Counted from the stretch's first letter, positions 35,468 to 47,509 are shown. The stretch is DNA of 64,000 bases from Misgurnus anguillicaudatus (GCF_027580225.2 NC_073343.2:1240001-1304000); one strand, 5' to 3'. The notes: generated by a model not told the origin, from the letters alone. Program-made: numbers and translations.

Positions 35468-36244
35468 ACATTCTTAGGAAAAAATACAAACGCTGTCACT
35501 GGTACAGTACCATTTGAAAAGGTCCTAACACCATTGTATGTTGGTACCTTTAAAGGAAAACACCACCAATTTATAATATTTTACTATGTTCTTACCTCAA
35601 AATAGACAAATTAATACATACTTATCTTTATTTCAATGCGTGCACTTAATCTTTGTATAGAGCGATGAGAATGTGTTAGCATTTAGCCTAGCCCCATTCA
35701 TTCCTTCGGATCCAAACAGGGATGAATTTAGAAGCCACCAAACACTTCCATGTTTTCCATATTTAAAGACTATTACATGAGTAGTTATACGAGTAAGTTC
35801 TGCAAACTATGTGCTTTTCTGACATACAATATAGTTCTTATTTTTTGTCTTTAATAATTTTCTATCTTTTAGCTTAGAAAAACGCCACGTTTTATTTTGT
35901 GCCACCATACTTATTCGTGTAATTACTCATGTAACAGTCTTTAAATAGGGAAAACATGGAAGTGTTTGGTGGTTTCTAACTTCATCCCTGTTTGGATCCT
36001 AAGGAATGAATGGGGCTAGGCTAAATGCTAACACATTCACAATGTGCTGTACAGGGATTAAGGGCACGCATTGAAAAAAGATAGGCATGTATTCATTCTT
36101 CTAAGTTGAGGTAATTATATGTCAAATATTGAAAAACGGTGGTGTTTTCCTTTAAGGTATACTAATATGCACTATTTAGGTACTACAAAGGTGTACTTTT
36201 TGAAAGGATACCATCCTGACAGCTTTTGTATCTTTATTTCTAGA
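35468..36244. mobile_element. GCTGTCACTGG foldback, host of a TTAA foldback
   Basis: The left part carries CTGTCACTGGTACAGTACC and TTGGTACCTTT. The right part carries AGGATACCATCCTGACAG. A TTAA insertion at 35554-36151 splits it. Whole relatives are at 45643-45778 and 50445-50610. Boundaries are approximate. Confidence 0.65.
35554..36151. mobile_element. TTAA-flanked AGGAAAACACCAC foldback, copy 1
   Basis: Ends AGGAAAACACCACC and GGTGGTGTTTTCCT, with TTAA at 35550-35553 and 36152-36155. The long arms pair: GATCCAAACAGGGATGAATT with AATTCATCCCTGTTTGGATC-type sequence. The two halves meet in AAAACGCCACGTTTTATTTT. Confidence 0.88.
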
Positions 36245-37617
36245 AATGTTCATCATGTGTGCATGCATGGCTGCATTTTTTGGTTTTGGTGTTGCATGTT
36301 TAGCCTTAAACTCTTGAATGTATTTATTGTGTGTAATCCAATATCACAATTTAGCCCAGAAATGTTTAGGCCATGAGCTTCTGTGCTTCTCCCTGCTGAA
36401 ACGAGGTTAAGGTTGTGTCAGTAAGGTCTATTTAATATTCTGGCACAACGGAAGTGAGTGTCAGAGTGTTGGAAAAATTTTACGTTTGAGTTTAAAATGT
36501 AAGCATAAAAAGTTAGTTAGTCATGGAACCCAATTAAAACCAGTTTAAAACCACTTTTTATTATTTACTTCCCAACATTATTTTAAAGTCATATGCTGTT
36601 TTTTCAGGTAAAACACAAGTAGACATTTTTACACAGCTCTTGCCAAAAAAACTAAATGATGCATGATGCACCATTTTTCAATCACAAAAATCTCAAACCT
36701 CACTTGGCTTTACAAGATATGAAATATAGTGCAGTCAGGTGGACAACGTTTATGCAGTTTTTCACTTTTATAGAGCTTAACAGCCAAGGTCGCCACAGTA
36801 GCGTCATCGTATGGCAAGTTACATAAAATTGCATCTGAGAAAAAATTTGTTTTTTGAGGGTATGTTAATAATTACTTAATGTGAGCCTGAAACATGAGTC
36901 GACATTGTACATAAGGAGACCCTAAAATGAAAATGAAGACTTTCAGCTCTGTTCCGATGGGAGTAACTTGTTTAAGAATGTAATGAATTTCCTTTCCCCA
37001 CCGTTATGTTGTTAACCTATCTGCATATCCCTGAAGGCTTGTAAAGGGGAGCAGGTGAGAGGCCTTTTCATAAATTCTTAGTCCTACTTCTCACAACGCA
37101 CCAATAAATCTGACACACGTGTATAAGTTCAATCATTTAAACCCTGTGCCGTCACAAACTGCAGTACTGAAATTTGTAAGTGTTGTCAGCAGTCCTAGAA
37201 TAACAATGGAGTAGCCCTATAATGGGATGGACTTCAAAAACGTTAAATAATAAGAGCGAGTAAAATTTTGCATCAGGTCTAGCTTGCCACATTGGATTGA
37301 TTAACTCTATTTGTTTTAGTTTTTTGGAACGTGCAACAGAGGTCCCATTACTTCGTGGTTACGTGGCGGACATAGTAGAGGTACCTTCAGCGCAGAAGAG
37401 AAAATGGGAATTGGAAAACCAGCATCAAAGCCTATCGCTTTTTAATAGGGTTTGCGCAATTAGCATGTTGCTTTGTTATTAGTAACCGCAAACCAATAGC
37501 CTTTAGATGTAAGTTTTATCAAGATTTGCTGAATAAAGCCATACATTTTTGGCACAATATACATCCTTTCTTATGGGCATTTTACACGGTACGTGGCAAG
37601 CGTCCGAAAGCAGCGTG
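36245..37617. other. Intergenic, no gene seen
   Basis: No clear repeat ends. The piece at 37565-37615 may be one flank of a repeat resumed at about 38725, split by the composite foldback. Confidence 0.4.
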
Positions 37618-38728
37618 TACTGCAAAAAATGATTTTCAAGAAAAGGTTTTCTTAGTATTTTTGTCTTGTTTTCAGTTAAAATATTAAAAATTCTTAAATT
37701 AAGATGCTTTTTCTTGATGAGCAAAACGACCCAAGAAAATAAATCTAGTTTTTAGACCAAAAATATCAAATTTAAGTGATTTTGTGCTTTTCCTAAACAC
37801 TGAATTCAAGAAAAATTCAAGAAAAATTTGCTTACCCCATTGACAGATTTTTTTGTTGCTTGTTTTATGCACAAAATCACTTACATTTGATATTTTTGGT
37901 CTAAAAACTAGTGTACACTGCAAAAAATAACTTTCTTACTTAGTATTTTTGTCTTGTTTTCAGTAAAAATATCAACATTTCTAAAAATTTTAATTACGAT
38001 GTATTTTCTTGATGAGCAAAATGACCTAAGAAAATAAAAAAAATCTGCCAATGGAAAAAGAAATAATTTCTTAAAATAAGTTTACTTTTTCATAAACACT
38101 TAATTTAAGAAAAAAAATGTATTCCATTGGCAGATTTTTTTTGCTTGTCTTAAGTACAAATTTGCTTAATTTAATATTTTTTGTCTAAAAACTAGACTTA
38201 TTCTCCTAGGTCATTTTGCTCATCAAGAAAATGCACTGCAAAAAATGATTTTCATTAAAAAATTATTAGTATTTTTGTCTTGTTTTCAGTAAAAATATCA
38301 AATTTAAGTGATTTTGTGCAAGCAAAAAAATCTGCCAATGGGGTAAGCAAAAAATCTTTCATTCTTTCATGCAAAATCTGAAAATTTTTCTGAAACACTA
38401 AATTCCTGAAAAATTCAAGAAAAATTAGCTTACCCCATTGACAGATTTTTTGCTTGTTTTATGCACAAAATCTCTTAAATTTGATATTTTGGGTCTAAAA
38501 ACTAGACTTATTTTCTTGGGTCGTTTTGCTCATCAAGAAAAAGCATCTTAATTTAAGATTTTTTTAATATATATTTTTATTGAAAACAAGACAAAAATAC
38601 TAAGAATTTTTTTTTCTTGAAAATAATTTTTTAAGAAAATACATCTTAATTAAAAAAATTTTTTTTTTAGAAATTTTTGGATATTTTTACTGAAAACAAG
38701 ACAAAAATACTAAGTAAGAAAGTGAGTG
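37618..38728. repeat. Composite of nested TGCAAAAAAT foldbacks, 1.1 kb
   Basis: The string TTAGTATTTTTGTCTTGTTT occurs directly near 37650, 37940 and 38270, and inverted near 38590 and 38700. TTTTTAGACCAAAAATATC and its inverse, and CTTGATGAGCAAAA and TTTTGCTCATCAAG, alternate. The pattern is best read as successive insertions of one hairpin family into itself. Non-coding. Confidence 0.75.
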
Positions 38729-39649
38729 TACCGCTTTTCTCGTGTATTGGAAGCGTTTTGTGTAGTATTTAGTGCAAATAAAGAGCCATTAAGAGCCGTG
38801 CCCGCAGAAGGGTCAGAATTTTGGGTGCACGAGCACCGCCCGCATTTTGCCGCTTTTTGCATGTCTCCTATTGAAAATGAACAAGACACTCACGACTGCT
38901 GCATACCGTACATATAGCCAACACCTATGTAGTGGCTATGAAACATTCAACTGGATTGAGTTTTATAAGTGCCTGTCAACCTATTCAGTTAACCTATAAT
39001 TGAAAACATCTGTTGGCTATCGATTGCATAAGCATGCTTTGTATTGGAGTATGATATTTACCTACATGATAATTACAGGGAAATAGCAGGAACTCATTGT
39101 GGTATTTAAAAGAATCACTGTAGAAATCACATATCTTACAGTACTGTGATCGCGTTACACCAAATTGCTCTCAGGGAGAGTGTTGATTGTCAACGATTAG
39201 TAGTCAATATTATCATTACCTGGAAATGTGATTTTTGAGGAATTCTACGAACTGGAGAAAACTCCCGTCATCGTGTTAAGTGATTTGACTGATATGTATT
39301 TTAAAGCCCAAAGTTCGTTGTAAGGCAAACGCATACTGTATCATGTTCCGATAAATCTGTGAATACAAGAAAGTGACTTATAGGAAAGGTAAATTGTTAG
39401 CAATTTTGTAGGTGCTTATTAGAACCCATGTAATTTTATCTGTTAATTCTTAGTCTGGCACAAACAGGTGACCTGTGACCTAGAGGTCGCGCTGTTGTGA
39501 ATTTTATCACAGGACCCTGAGGGTAAAGACACTTCCCTGTAATTGGAGTAAGGAAGTCTTTGGGGAAAATCGTAAGGTTAAAGAAGCATGTGCAGATTAA
39601 ACCTGTGTTTAGAAGTCGTAAAACTCACTGGCATCCCTGACATCCCTGT
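38729..39649. other. Intergenic, no gene seen
   Basis: The first 180 bp (GAGCCGTGCCCGCAG, CGAGCACCGCCCGC) looks repeat-derived. The rest is AT-rich. Confidence 0.4.
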
Positions 39650-39830
39650 ACTCTTAGAAAATAAATGTGCAACATGACAGAGGTACCATTTTTGGTGGTA
39701 TGGTTCCATAAAGAGCGTTTAACATCCAAAGAATGTATCTGTTTCACAAAAGGTAGTGGAAAAGGTTCTTAAACTAAAATGTAAGATGGAACCTTGGCTG
39801 AATGGTTTCTTTGGGGAACCAAAAGTGGTT
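39650..39830. repeat. GGTTCC/GGAACC-type fish MITE fragment
   Basis: TGTACTCTTAGAAAATAAA is followed by GGTTCCATAAAGAG and, inverted, GATGGAACCTTGGC and GGGGAACCAAAAG. It resembles a common small fish foldback, with related pieces near 6780-6865 and 41715. No termini are fixed. Confidence 0.4.
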
Positions 39831-40190
39831 ACAAAAACGAGTGACGGAAACGCAAAATTTCGATTACAAATCCTTTAATTAGCAAAAAAATTATGCTTGC
39901 TTGAAGTGTTTTTTTATTTATGCGGAAAAAGGTAATGTGAATAATGGGAGATGGAAACGCATTTGCCGAATTAATTCTGACGTAGCGAACATTAAACCCA
40001 TGTGACTGGCGTCTAGCTGTTTCCACTGTCGTTGTTATTACCATACAGTATATGGGGCTCGACGTCATTGCAATGTACTTGCTGCTAGTGCCTTCATCAA
40101 AAATTCAGCATTTCTTTTTCAGTGCACAGCATTCAGTTTGGCAATTACAAGCTGAACTGCTAATAAATTAATAACTTGACCAGTGTCGGG

Positions 40191-41045
40191 GGTAACGCAT
40201 TACAAGTAACGTGCATTATGTAATAATATTACTTTTCTGAAGTAACGAGTAAAGTGACACATTACTTTTTAAGTGTACACATTAATGTTTGAGTTACATT
40301 TTCAAAAAAGTAATGCAAGTTACTTTTTTAGTTTAATTAATTCAATAAAAAAAATTATGTACTGAATTAAACTAAAAGTAGTCACAGCACTCTAAGCGTA
40401 CACAATACAAGTTGCGATTTCTGAATGCAGAACTTTTCAGTCATAAAAACACCTGCAAGGCCTGAAAGAGATCAAGCCTCAGCCAAGAAAAAGTAACGCA
40501 AAAGTAACTAAAAAGTAACGTAAGCATTACTTTCCATGAAAAGTAACTAAAGGGATAGTTAACTTTAAAATGAAAATTCTGTCATCATTTACTCATCCTC
40601 ATGTTGTTCTAAACCTGTATGAATTTTTTTCTGATGAAAACAAAAGAAGATATTTTGAGAAGCAAGTAAGTGACCATCGACTTCCATAGTAGGAATAAAA
40701 AATATTTTGAAAGTTTTGTGATAAATGACGAAGAAAATATTTTGATAAATGATGGTAAGCACACGGTAAGCACACAGTTGACGGTACCCATTAAATTCCA
40801 TCATATTTTTTTATTCCTACTATGGAAGTCTATGGTCACTTACTGCTGTGTGTTTACCATCATTTCTCAAAATATCTTCTTTTGTGTTCATCAGAAAAAA
40901 GAAATTTATACATGAGGATGAGTAAATTATGAAATAATTTTCATTTTAAAGTGAACTATCCCTTAAGTAACGCAATACGTTACTTTTTTGGGAGTAACTA
41001 AATATTGTAATTCATTACTTTTAAAAGTAACTTTTCCCAACACTG
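40191..41045. mobile_element. CAGTGTTGGGG foldback, copy 2, split by an AGGGATAGTT element
   Basis: It begins CAGTGTCGGGGGTAACGC and ends TTCCCAACACTG. The flanking octamers AACTTGAC and ATCATGAC match at 6 of 8. The insertion at 40552-40963 interrupts AAGTAACTAAGTAAC, which is intact in copy 1. Confidence 0.82.
40552..40963. mobile_element. AGGGATAGTT MITE with TAA duplication
   Basis: Ends AGGGATAGTTAACTTTAAAA and CACTTTA-type inverse GTGAACTATCCCT, with TAA on both sides (40549-40551 and 40964-40966). The intact host sequence in copy 1 has one TAA there. A TAA triplet duplication fits PIF/Harbinger insertion. The inverted arms CGACTTCCATAGTAGGAATA and TATTCCTACTATGGAAGTC-type sequence pair internally. 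Confidence 0.8.
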
Positions 41046-41053
41046 ATCATGAC

Positions 41054-42461
41054 TACATGCAGTCCTGTCTCAATTTTCAACGCGTGCCTTGTTTTGTTTA
41101 CTGTTGGTTACTAGGTTACCAATACCAACGTAATTCACTCGAACAACTTGATGGAAACGCACCTAATTAGCATTTCTTTGTTTTTCTTTTTTTTACGAAT
41201 TTTGAAAAGATTCGCTTCACTTTTGGATGGAAACCCAGCCATTGATGCCCCTTTTACACCAAGGCCTAATTTCAAATCAGTTCTTTCTTTTTCGACACCC
41301 AAAACACCCGCTTGGGACCAGGAAAAGTGGTTCTGAAGTGGCACCAAAATATTGCTGGTCTAGAATTAAAAACCGATGGCATCCAGGATTAGGGTGACAC
41401 GATACTAGGAGTGTAGCTACATGCTAAGACTAACGTTGTGATGAAATATGTTATGTACTTACTGTTGTTCTCGACTGCAACTTCTATTTATATAAATTAC
41501 GTTGAGCTGCACGTACACGTTGGATTCACCGCGTTTGGATGCCAATGTAAGTACGCAAAGCCATGACCTTTAATAATTATGCAACATCCATTATTGTTGA
41601 TAGTGTGTTTGTTTTTGGCACTGTGCTAAAGCACAAGATCTGAACTAGCACTTGGTTCTTGCTGGTGAAAAGGGGGTCAGATAATACACATAGTTATTCT
41701 GAGAGTGTGGTAAGAAAGAAATGGTTCTTTAAGGAACCTTTGAATAAATTCTGTGGCATCGCTGACTAACCTTTTGCATCTTTAATTTTAAGAGTGTATG
41801 CTTTTTGTAGCACTTTTAAAAGAGTTGGTAAATATCGCAGAAGCCAAAATTGTATTAGACAAAACAGTGCACGTGATTGCAATAAGTTTAAGCACTGATT
41901 AATTCTACTTTGAATAGTAATGATAAAATAGGAAAGACATCTATAACAAACTTATTTTCCTTTGGCTTCCACAAACATATTTACTGCCAAGTTGGTAATT
42001 GTCTGTAGTTTATGGTCTATAATCAGTTTCCAAGCCTGCATGTCTTACCTGCCCAACCCCTGTGGAAGTGACACACTCTATTAAATGTGTGGCCCAATCT
42101 CACGCTCAGCTATAAAACAACAGTTAGCTTTAATTACAATGCATGGGTGGGCTTTCATTTCACATTTACAAATCTACTGGGGACAAAAAGAGCGTGCAAG
42201 CGCATGGCTAGAGGTTTGCAGCTCTTGAGCCGTCTGTAAACTAAAATTACAATCTGAATCCGAAGCTCCTGTAGCATTCTCAGCTGCTCTCGCATTGCAA
42301 CGTTAGTCGATGGAGACTCTGATTTATTGATGCTGCTGTTTTGTACAAGTTTTGCTGTGGTATGGAAGAGGAATGCGGAAGGAAAATATTTTTAGATAAG
42401 TGTTATTAAAGAATTATTGGTGACGTATTGTATATTGAGCAAATAAAAAATATGGACTCTA
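41054..42461. other. Intergenic, no gene seen
   Basis: Mixed sequence with no supported exon or repeat end. A GGTTCTTTAAGGAACC foldback fragment lies near 41720. Confidence 0.45.
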
Positions 42462-42717
42462 AGGTAGTTCACCCCAAAATTAATTTGTTTTGTTTTAATG
42501 AACACAAACCGATCAGAAGCCCCATTGACTTCCATAGTATAATTTTTTCTACTATAGAAGTTAATGGGGCTTCTGATTGGTTTGGTTACAAACATTCTTC
42601 AAATATCTTCCTTTGTGTTCATCAGAACAAAGAAGTTATACAGGTTTGTAACAACATGAGAGTGAATAAATAATGACAGACCTTTCATTTTTGAGTGAAC
42701 TATCCATTTAAAGGAAA
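42462..42717. mobile_element. AGGTAGTTCACCCC MITE (AGGGATAGTT family), 256 bp
   Basis: The left end AGGTAGTTCACCCCAAAATT and the right end TTGAGTGAACTATCCAT are diverged inverses. The arms GCCCCATTGACTTCCATAGT and ACTATAGAAGTTAATGGGGC pair at the centre. It abuts the next TTAA element. Confidence 0.72.
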
Positions 42718-42721
42718 ACAC

Positions 42722-43391
42722 CACAGTTTTTCAATATTTTACTATGTTCTTACCTCCACTTAGACGAATTAATACATACCTGTCTTTTTTTAATGCGTGT
42801 ATTAAATCTTTGTACAGCGCGTCGTGAATGTGTTAGCATTTAGCCTAGCCACATTCATTCCTTAGGATCCAAACAGGGATGAATTTATAAACCACTAAAC
42901 ACTTCCATGTTTTCCCTATTTAAAGACTGTTACATGAGTAGTTACACGAGTAGGTATGGTGGCACAAAATAAAACGTGGCAATTTTTTAAAAGGATAAAA
43001 AATTAGAACTATATTGTATGACGGAAGAGCACTTAGTTTGCAGCACTTCGACCTCGACGCGCAGTAACATCATCACTCCTGAAATACTCCTCCTCTCGCT
43101 CAAACTGCGCTGGAGTAAAAATCGCCACGTTTTATTTTGTGCACCATACTTACTTGTGTAACTACTCATGTAACAGTCTTTAAATAGGGAAAACATGGAA
43201 GTGTTTGGTGGCTTTTAAATTCATCCCTATTTGGAGCCATAGGATTGAATGGGGCTAGGCTAAATGCTAAAACATTTACTACGCGCTGTACAAAGATTAA
43301 ATGCACGCATTGAAAAAAGATAGGTATGTATTAATTTGTCTAAGTTAAGGTAAAAACATAGTAAAATATTGAAAAACGGTGGTGTTTTCCT
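42722..43391. mobile_element. TTAA-flanked AGGAAAACACCAC foldback, copy 2
   Basis: Ends AGGAAAACACCACAG and GGTGGTGTTTTCCT, with TTAA at 42718-42721 and 43392-43395. At 670 bp it is longer than copy 1, mainly through an insert around 43020-43110 (TTCGACCTCGACGCGCAG). Confidence 0.88.
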
Positions 43392-43395
43392 TTAA

Positions 43396-44641
43396 AAGTA
43401 AAATGTATAAATGCTAGATAAAAATGATAAAATTTTAACTCGTTGATACTTCATTAACTATGTGTAACCTCTGTGGCAATATTAAAACATTGCTTAATTT
43501 GTTTGAATCTCCTAAACAGTCCAGCATACAAGTTATTTTGGTAGCAGACTAGTGTGAACTTTCGGGAATTGATGTTATGCATGCATTCACTGAAAGCAGC
43601 TTTGGGTCCAGCTGGTTAAGAGCAATTGTTAAAAAGTAAAAAAAAAGTTTTTGCAGATGTCACTTGTTTCGATATATCTAATGCCAGCATTCTGAGGAAG
43701 TCAAGTCATTTGGTTTCACTTATCCTAAAATATCCTAAAAATGGCTGATTGCACAGATGATCTGTTTTGTATTTTGGCTTATATAAATCTCAGTGAGGGC
43801 TGTTGCTGTGGTGATGTTGTGGTGTTGCAACCCCACATATACAGGATTCGGTTTCCCTACACACTTCTGCATATTACCCAGAGTGATTTCCAAGAATTTT
43901 AATATTAGTTTCTGCAATGTGATGCATGATTCATGAGGAAAATAAAGCTACTCTGTGTTCATGAACTTACTGAAGGTTCGGGGCTTTTTATTATGAATAA
44001 TAAATTATGATCGGCTCTAGCAAAATGAGACTCGTTTCAGATTTAACCCCTAAAAATATTAAACAACAAAAACAAATCTTTCTTCAACACACAAAGAAAA
44101 ATGAAAATGTGAAAAAAAAATTTATTTTATGTTAGCGTAGCCGATATGTTTATCCAATGCTTTAATTTTATTACTCGCAAATTAATTTTATAGCTCATTT
44201 GTGAATAAGGTCATTCTCTTAAAGGGAAAGTGTGCTGTTTTACCTCATTATATAATTCAAACTCATAGGGGCAGTTTCCCAGACAGGGTTTAGATTAAGC
44301 CAGGACTAGGCCTTAGTTATATTAGGAGATTTAGGTAATTTTTACAACAACAACAACACTGCTGTGCATCTTGAGACAAAACAATGGCACAGATATATTT
44401 TAAGATGTCAGTGCAAGATGTTTTCAGTTGAGACAGCTCAAACAAGCATTAAAGTCTTGGACTATACTTGGAAAGTCTGGGAATCTGCCCATATTGTTTA
44501 AATCACAATCATGTTATAATTTATAATGTGTGTTATAATGTGTATCGCTTAAGTCAGAAAGATTTGGATGTTGCTCTTTGTACACCTTTGCACCTAAAGA
44601 GTTTATTTTCATACAAATATGAACTTCTGAATGGATATTAG
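43396..44641. other. Intergenic, no gene seen
   Basis: AT-rich. A CCCAGACAGGGTTTAGATTA block near 44280-44480 resembles a fish MITE. Confidence 0.4.
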
Positions 44642-44643
44642 TA

Positions 44644-44859
44644 CACTCTAAAAAATGCTGGGTTGTTTTCAACCCGGCATTGGGTCAAAAAAAGACGAGC
44701 CCAGTCCGCTGGGTGGAAATTTAACCCATGCTTGGTTGTTTCAACCCAAAATGCTGGGTTATTTTAATGCATTGTTGGATCAAATCTAACATTTTTTGGG
44801 TTAACTGTAACCCAGCTGCTGGGCTCGTCCCTTTTTGACCCAATGCATTTATTAGAGTG
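44644..44859. mobile_element. TA-flanked CACTC foldback with AACCC/GGGTT arms
   Basis: Ends CACTCTAAAAAATGCTGGG and TTATTAGAGTG, with TA outside both. The arms GGGTCAAAAAAAGACGAGCC and GGGCTCGTCCCTTTTTGACC pair. It is related to the element at 9347. Confidence 0.82.
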
Positions 44860-44861
44860 TA

Positions 44862-45642
44862 TCTCAAATTAGGATCAAATGTATACATATCTGTACCTTC
44901 ATGGTACATATTAGGACCTTTTTAAAGGGTATTGCACCATTTACGTCCCCATATGACAGTGTACTGCGTTGTTTAATTTAAGGGTGGCATCATCTTACTT
45001 GAACACACAAATACAACTATGTAAAGTAATCTGCAGTGTTATGTTTTAAACAGAGATGGCGATAGAGAGGCAAAAATGTCAAATTCCAGCTTTAAATTGG
45101 TGAGGTCTGATTAAAATAACACAACTGAGAATCGCATGTAAAAGAAATTATACACTGCAGCAGGCACTCGTCCCCGTCTCTTAACCCCATTTGGGGTTTA
45201 GCGTATTAACTGATGCTGGGTTGTGCGGTGACTGGCTGCGGAGGGGACCATAGGCAGCCGTCGGAAAAAAGACCACAGCGGTTAAAGACTGGGGAAGCAG
45301 AGATACGGTGAGGTGCAGCCGATGATGGCGGGGTGAAGGGAGACCCCCTAATTACACTGTAAACACAGCTGTTGATGTGAATGTAAATGTAGGGCAGTAA
45401 TCATGTTCCACATGTGCCTGGTCCCTTTAGCACAGCTGGTAGCGCTCTAAAATGTTTTGGTCCAGCGTTTCGGTGTGACGCAGTTCGGCAGATTGGAAAT
45501 TGGTTGAATTCCTGCCAGTTATGAGCATATTTGAGGCTTTTGGTGACTTTAAAAGCGCATTCAGTGTTTGCTGCAGATGTCAGGGTTTTGATATCAGGGT
45601 GTAGTGCATGCATTTATGCTAAAGTTAAAGTGCTTTCTGCAT
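44862..45642. other. Intergenic, no gene seen
   Basis: 44880-44975 is a degraded piece of the GGTAC-rich MITE family. 45130-45350 is a mixed-composition unique patch. Confidence 0.4.
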
Positions 45643-45778
45643 TCTCAGAAAAAAGGTACAAAAGTTGTCACTGGGACGGTACTGTACCTTTTAAAGCAGG
45701 TACCAATATGCACCTTTTAGGTACAAAAGTGTAGTTTTTTAAAAAGGTACCGCCCCAGTGACAACTTTTGTATTTTCA
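45643..45778. mobile_element. TTGTCACTGG foldback MITE
   Basis: The left arm GGTACAAAAGTTGTCACTGG and the right arm CCAGTGACAACTTTTGTA invert, with GGTACC motifs between. It is short (136 bp) and has no clear duplication. Confidence 0.75.
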
Positions 45779-45800
45779 TATACCCACTAGTAACTGTTTG

Positions 45801-46399
45801 CTCATGTTTAGCTCAGTGGCAGAGGATTGCATTAGCTGCAGTGGCGGCTCGTGACTGCTCATCCGAGGGGCGCAAATTCAAAATAAGTGTTCAGAGTGTC
45901 ATGTGTGTTCCTTGTGTTTTCAAAATATGTGTTTGTTGCATCATGTGAACCATGTGCATCACCTGTTTTGTCAAAATAAAAGTGCCTGCTGCACACGCGT
46001 AAAAAACGTTTATGATTAAAGAGACGCTCACGTTCACAAAATACACGCAAGACACTCCCTTAACAGTAAACTCTACACGAGTATCTGGCAAACACGAGCG
46101 TCTCTTTTATCATAAATCCTTTAGACGCGTCTGCAGCAGGCACTTATTTTGACAAGACACATGATGCACATGTGATCACTCAATGTGCAGAACACATATT
46201 TTGAAATTACAAACCACACACGTGACGGCCTACATGTGACGAACTTCGCATCGAGCGCCCTTGAAAAAATAAGTCCCCGGCCGCCACTGCTTAGCTGCAT
46301 GGGTCATGGGTTCGAACACAGGGAACACACATAACTTGTAATTTACTGTAAGTCACATTGGATAAAAGTGTCTGCTAAAAGCAAAAATGTTAATGTAAC
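45801..46399 (+). mobile_element. tRNA-derived SINE (V-SINE type), split by a hAT-like element
   Basis: The head holds a pol III A box-like TAGCTCAGTGGCAGAG (about 45809). After the insertion the B box GGTTCGAAC is at 46309-46317. The tail GTAAGTCACATTGGATAAAA and GTGTCTGCTAAAAGC is the conserved V-SINE tail as I recall it. The insertion at 45839-46289 separates the A and B boxes, so internal transcription should be disrupted. Confidence 0.8.
45839..46289. mobile_element. hAT-like foldback (CAGTGGCGG family) inside the SINE
   Basis: It runs from CAGTGGCGGCTCGTGAC to CCCCGGCCGCCACTG, flanked by ATTAGCTG (45831-45838) and CTTAGCTG (46290-46297), 7 of 8 identical. This 451-bp copy is probably the most complete of the family here. 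Confidence 0.88.
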
Positions 46400-46540
46400 A
46401 AATTGACAAATATTGCAAAAATATTGTTTCCAGATTGGCCCTGCCAGGTTGTTTTTTCTGCACAATAGACTGAGATAAGAGAAAGCATTTTAACATAGAA
46501 AAAATGACACACTTCACCTTTGATGATATTCGTTGTGTCT

Positions 46541-47000
46541 ACACCATAGACTGTAAAAAAAATGGACAACGCAACGTCGCTTCCTTCCATTGTAATAAAT
46601 TGAAGCCAAAAATATCCGCTCATGAGCGCTGCCATGTTACAACATCAGTTTGGAGCCAGGACGTGCGCAGAAGGAATCGTCTGGGGAGGCAGAGACGGAG
46701 CCGCGATATCAAACTTACCACCAAATGCTTAGGCGCCCAATTCAACCACGCCAATCATAACGACAAGCCTCGTTTCTATAGCATCAAATTACTAGCTAAA
46801 ATGAAACTTATTACAAACGTGAACAATTAAACAACTACCTTAAAAGATTAAAACCATCTTTTGGAAAATTTTTATTAGAAGTGTAAATAATTTTTATTTA
46901 TAGCCGAGTCCCGTTCGTTTGCATGGAGAGGGCGGGGCTTATGACTTGTACTGCAGCCAGCCACCAGGGGGCGATCAAAGAGCCAGCACCTTCACTTTTT
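46541..47000. repeat. Fish interspersed repeat (ACCATAGACTGTAAAA ... CACCAGGGGGCGATC)
   Basis: ACCATAGACTGTAAAAAAAA and TTGAAGCCAAAAATATCCGC at the start, and CACCAGGGGGCGATCAAAGA near the end, resemble a widespread fish repeat. A reading frame of about 108 codons across it has no protein features. CCACCAGGGGGCGATC at 46961-46976 is another CTCF-like site. Confidence 0.55.
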
Positions 47001-47009
47001 AAGATATAC

Positions 47010-47501
47010 CAGTCCCTTCTGAAAAACATGATTATGCGATCGCATGAATCAATGCATAATCAGCAAAAGTCTGCATATTTTTGCGAGGGCCGCATTTTTT
47101 AATTATGCTGCATTTTCGCCGCATAAATTGTAGATTTCTGCTCGCAAAATATGCAGGGCTTGCATGATTTCATAATCCCCGCATTTTCGTAGAAAAACGT
47201 CATGTATATCTTAGCAGAAAGTTGAAAAATGTTGCATTTTCTTCACACATGCGCAGCCATGTCCCCTGTTGTCATGGGAATGTTAGGAAGTGACGTAATT
47301 ACGCAACATGAACATCGATGAAAAGCTGCAAACAGTTTTTGCAAGTTCACACAGTTTTTGCAAGTTCCCGCAATTTCATCGCATAAAATTGCATAAATAT
47401 CCCCCATATTCCATTGCATTTTTTAAGAAAACGTGCCGCAAGATCAAGGATTTTTGCCCCCAACAATAACAAAAACACTCCACATTTTTCTGGAAGGACT
47501 G
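47010..47501. mobile_element. CAGTCC TIR repeat, 492 bp
   Basis: The left end CAGTCCCTTCTGAAAAACAT pairs with the right end TTTTTCTGGAAGGACTG. The interior is rich in GCATAA, TTGCAAGT and CGCATTTT. An unambiguous target duplication is not visible. Confidence 0.7.
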
Positions 47502-47509
47502 ATACACAG

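Noticed and set aside
45801..46399. tRNA gene
   Set aside because: Although A- and B-box-like motifs occur, the tail is that of a SINE, the acceptor stem cannot form, and the boxes are separated by a transposon.
46504..46830. 108-codon open frame
   Set aside because: It lies inside an interspersed fish repeat and spans its boundary.
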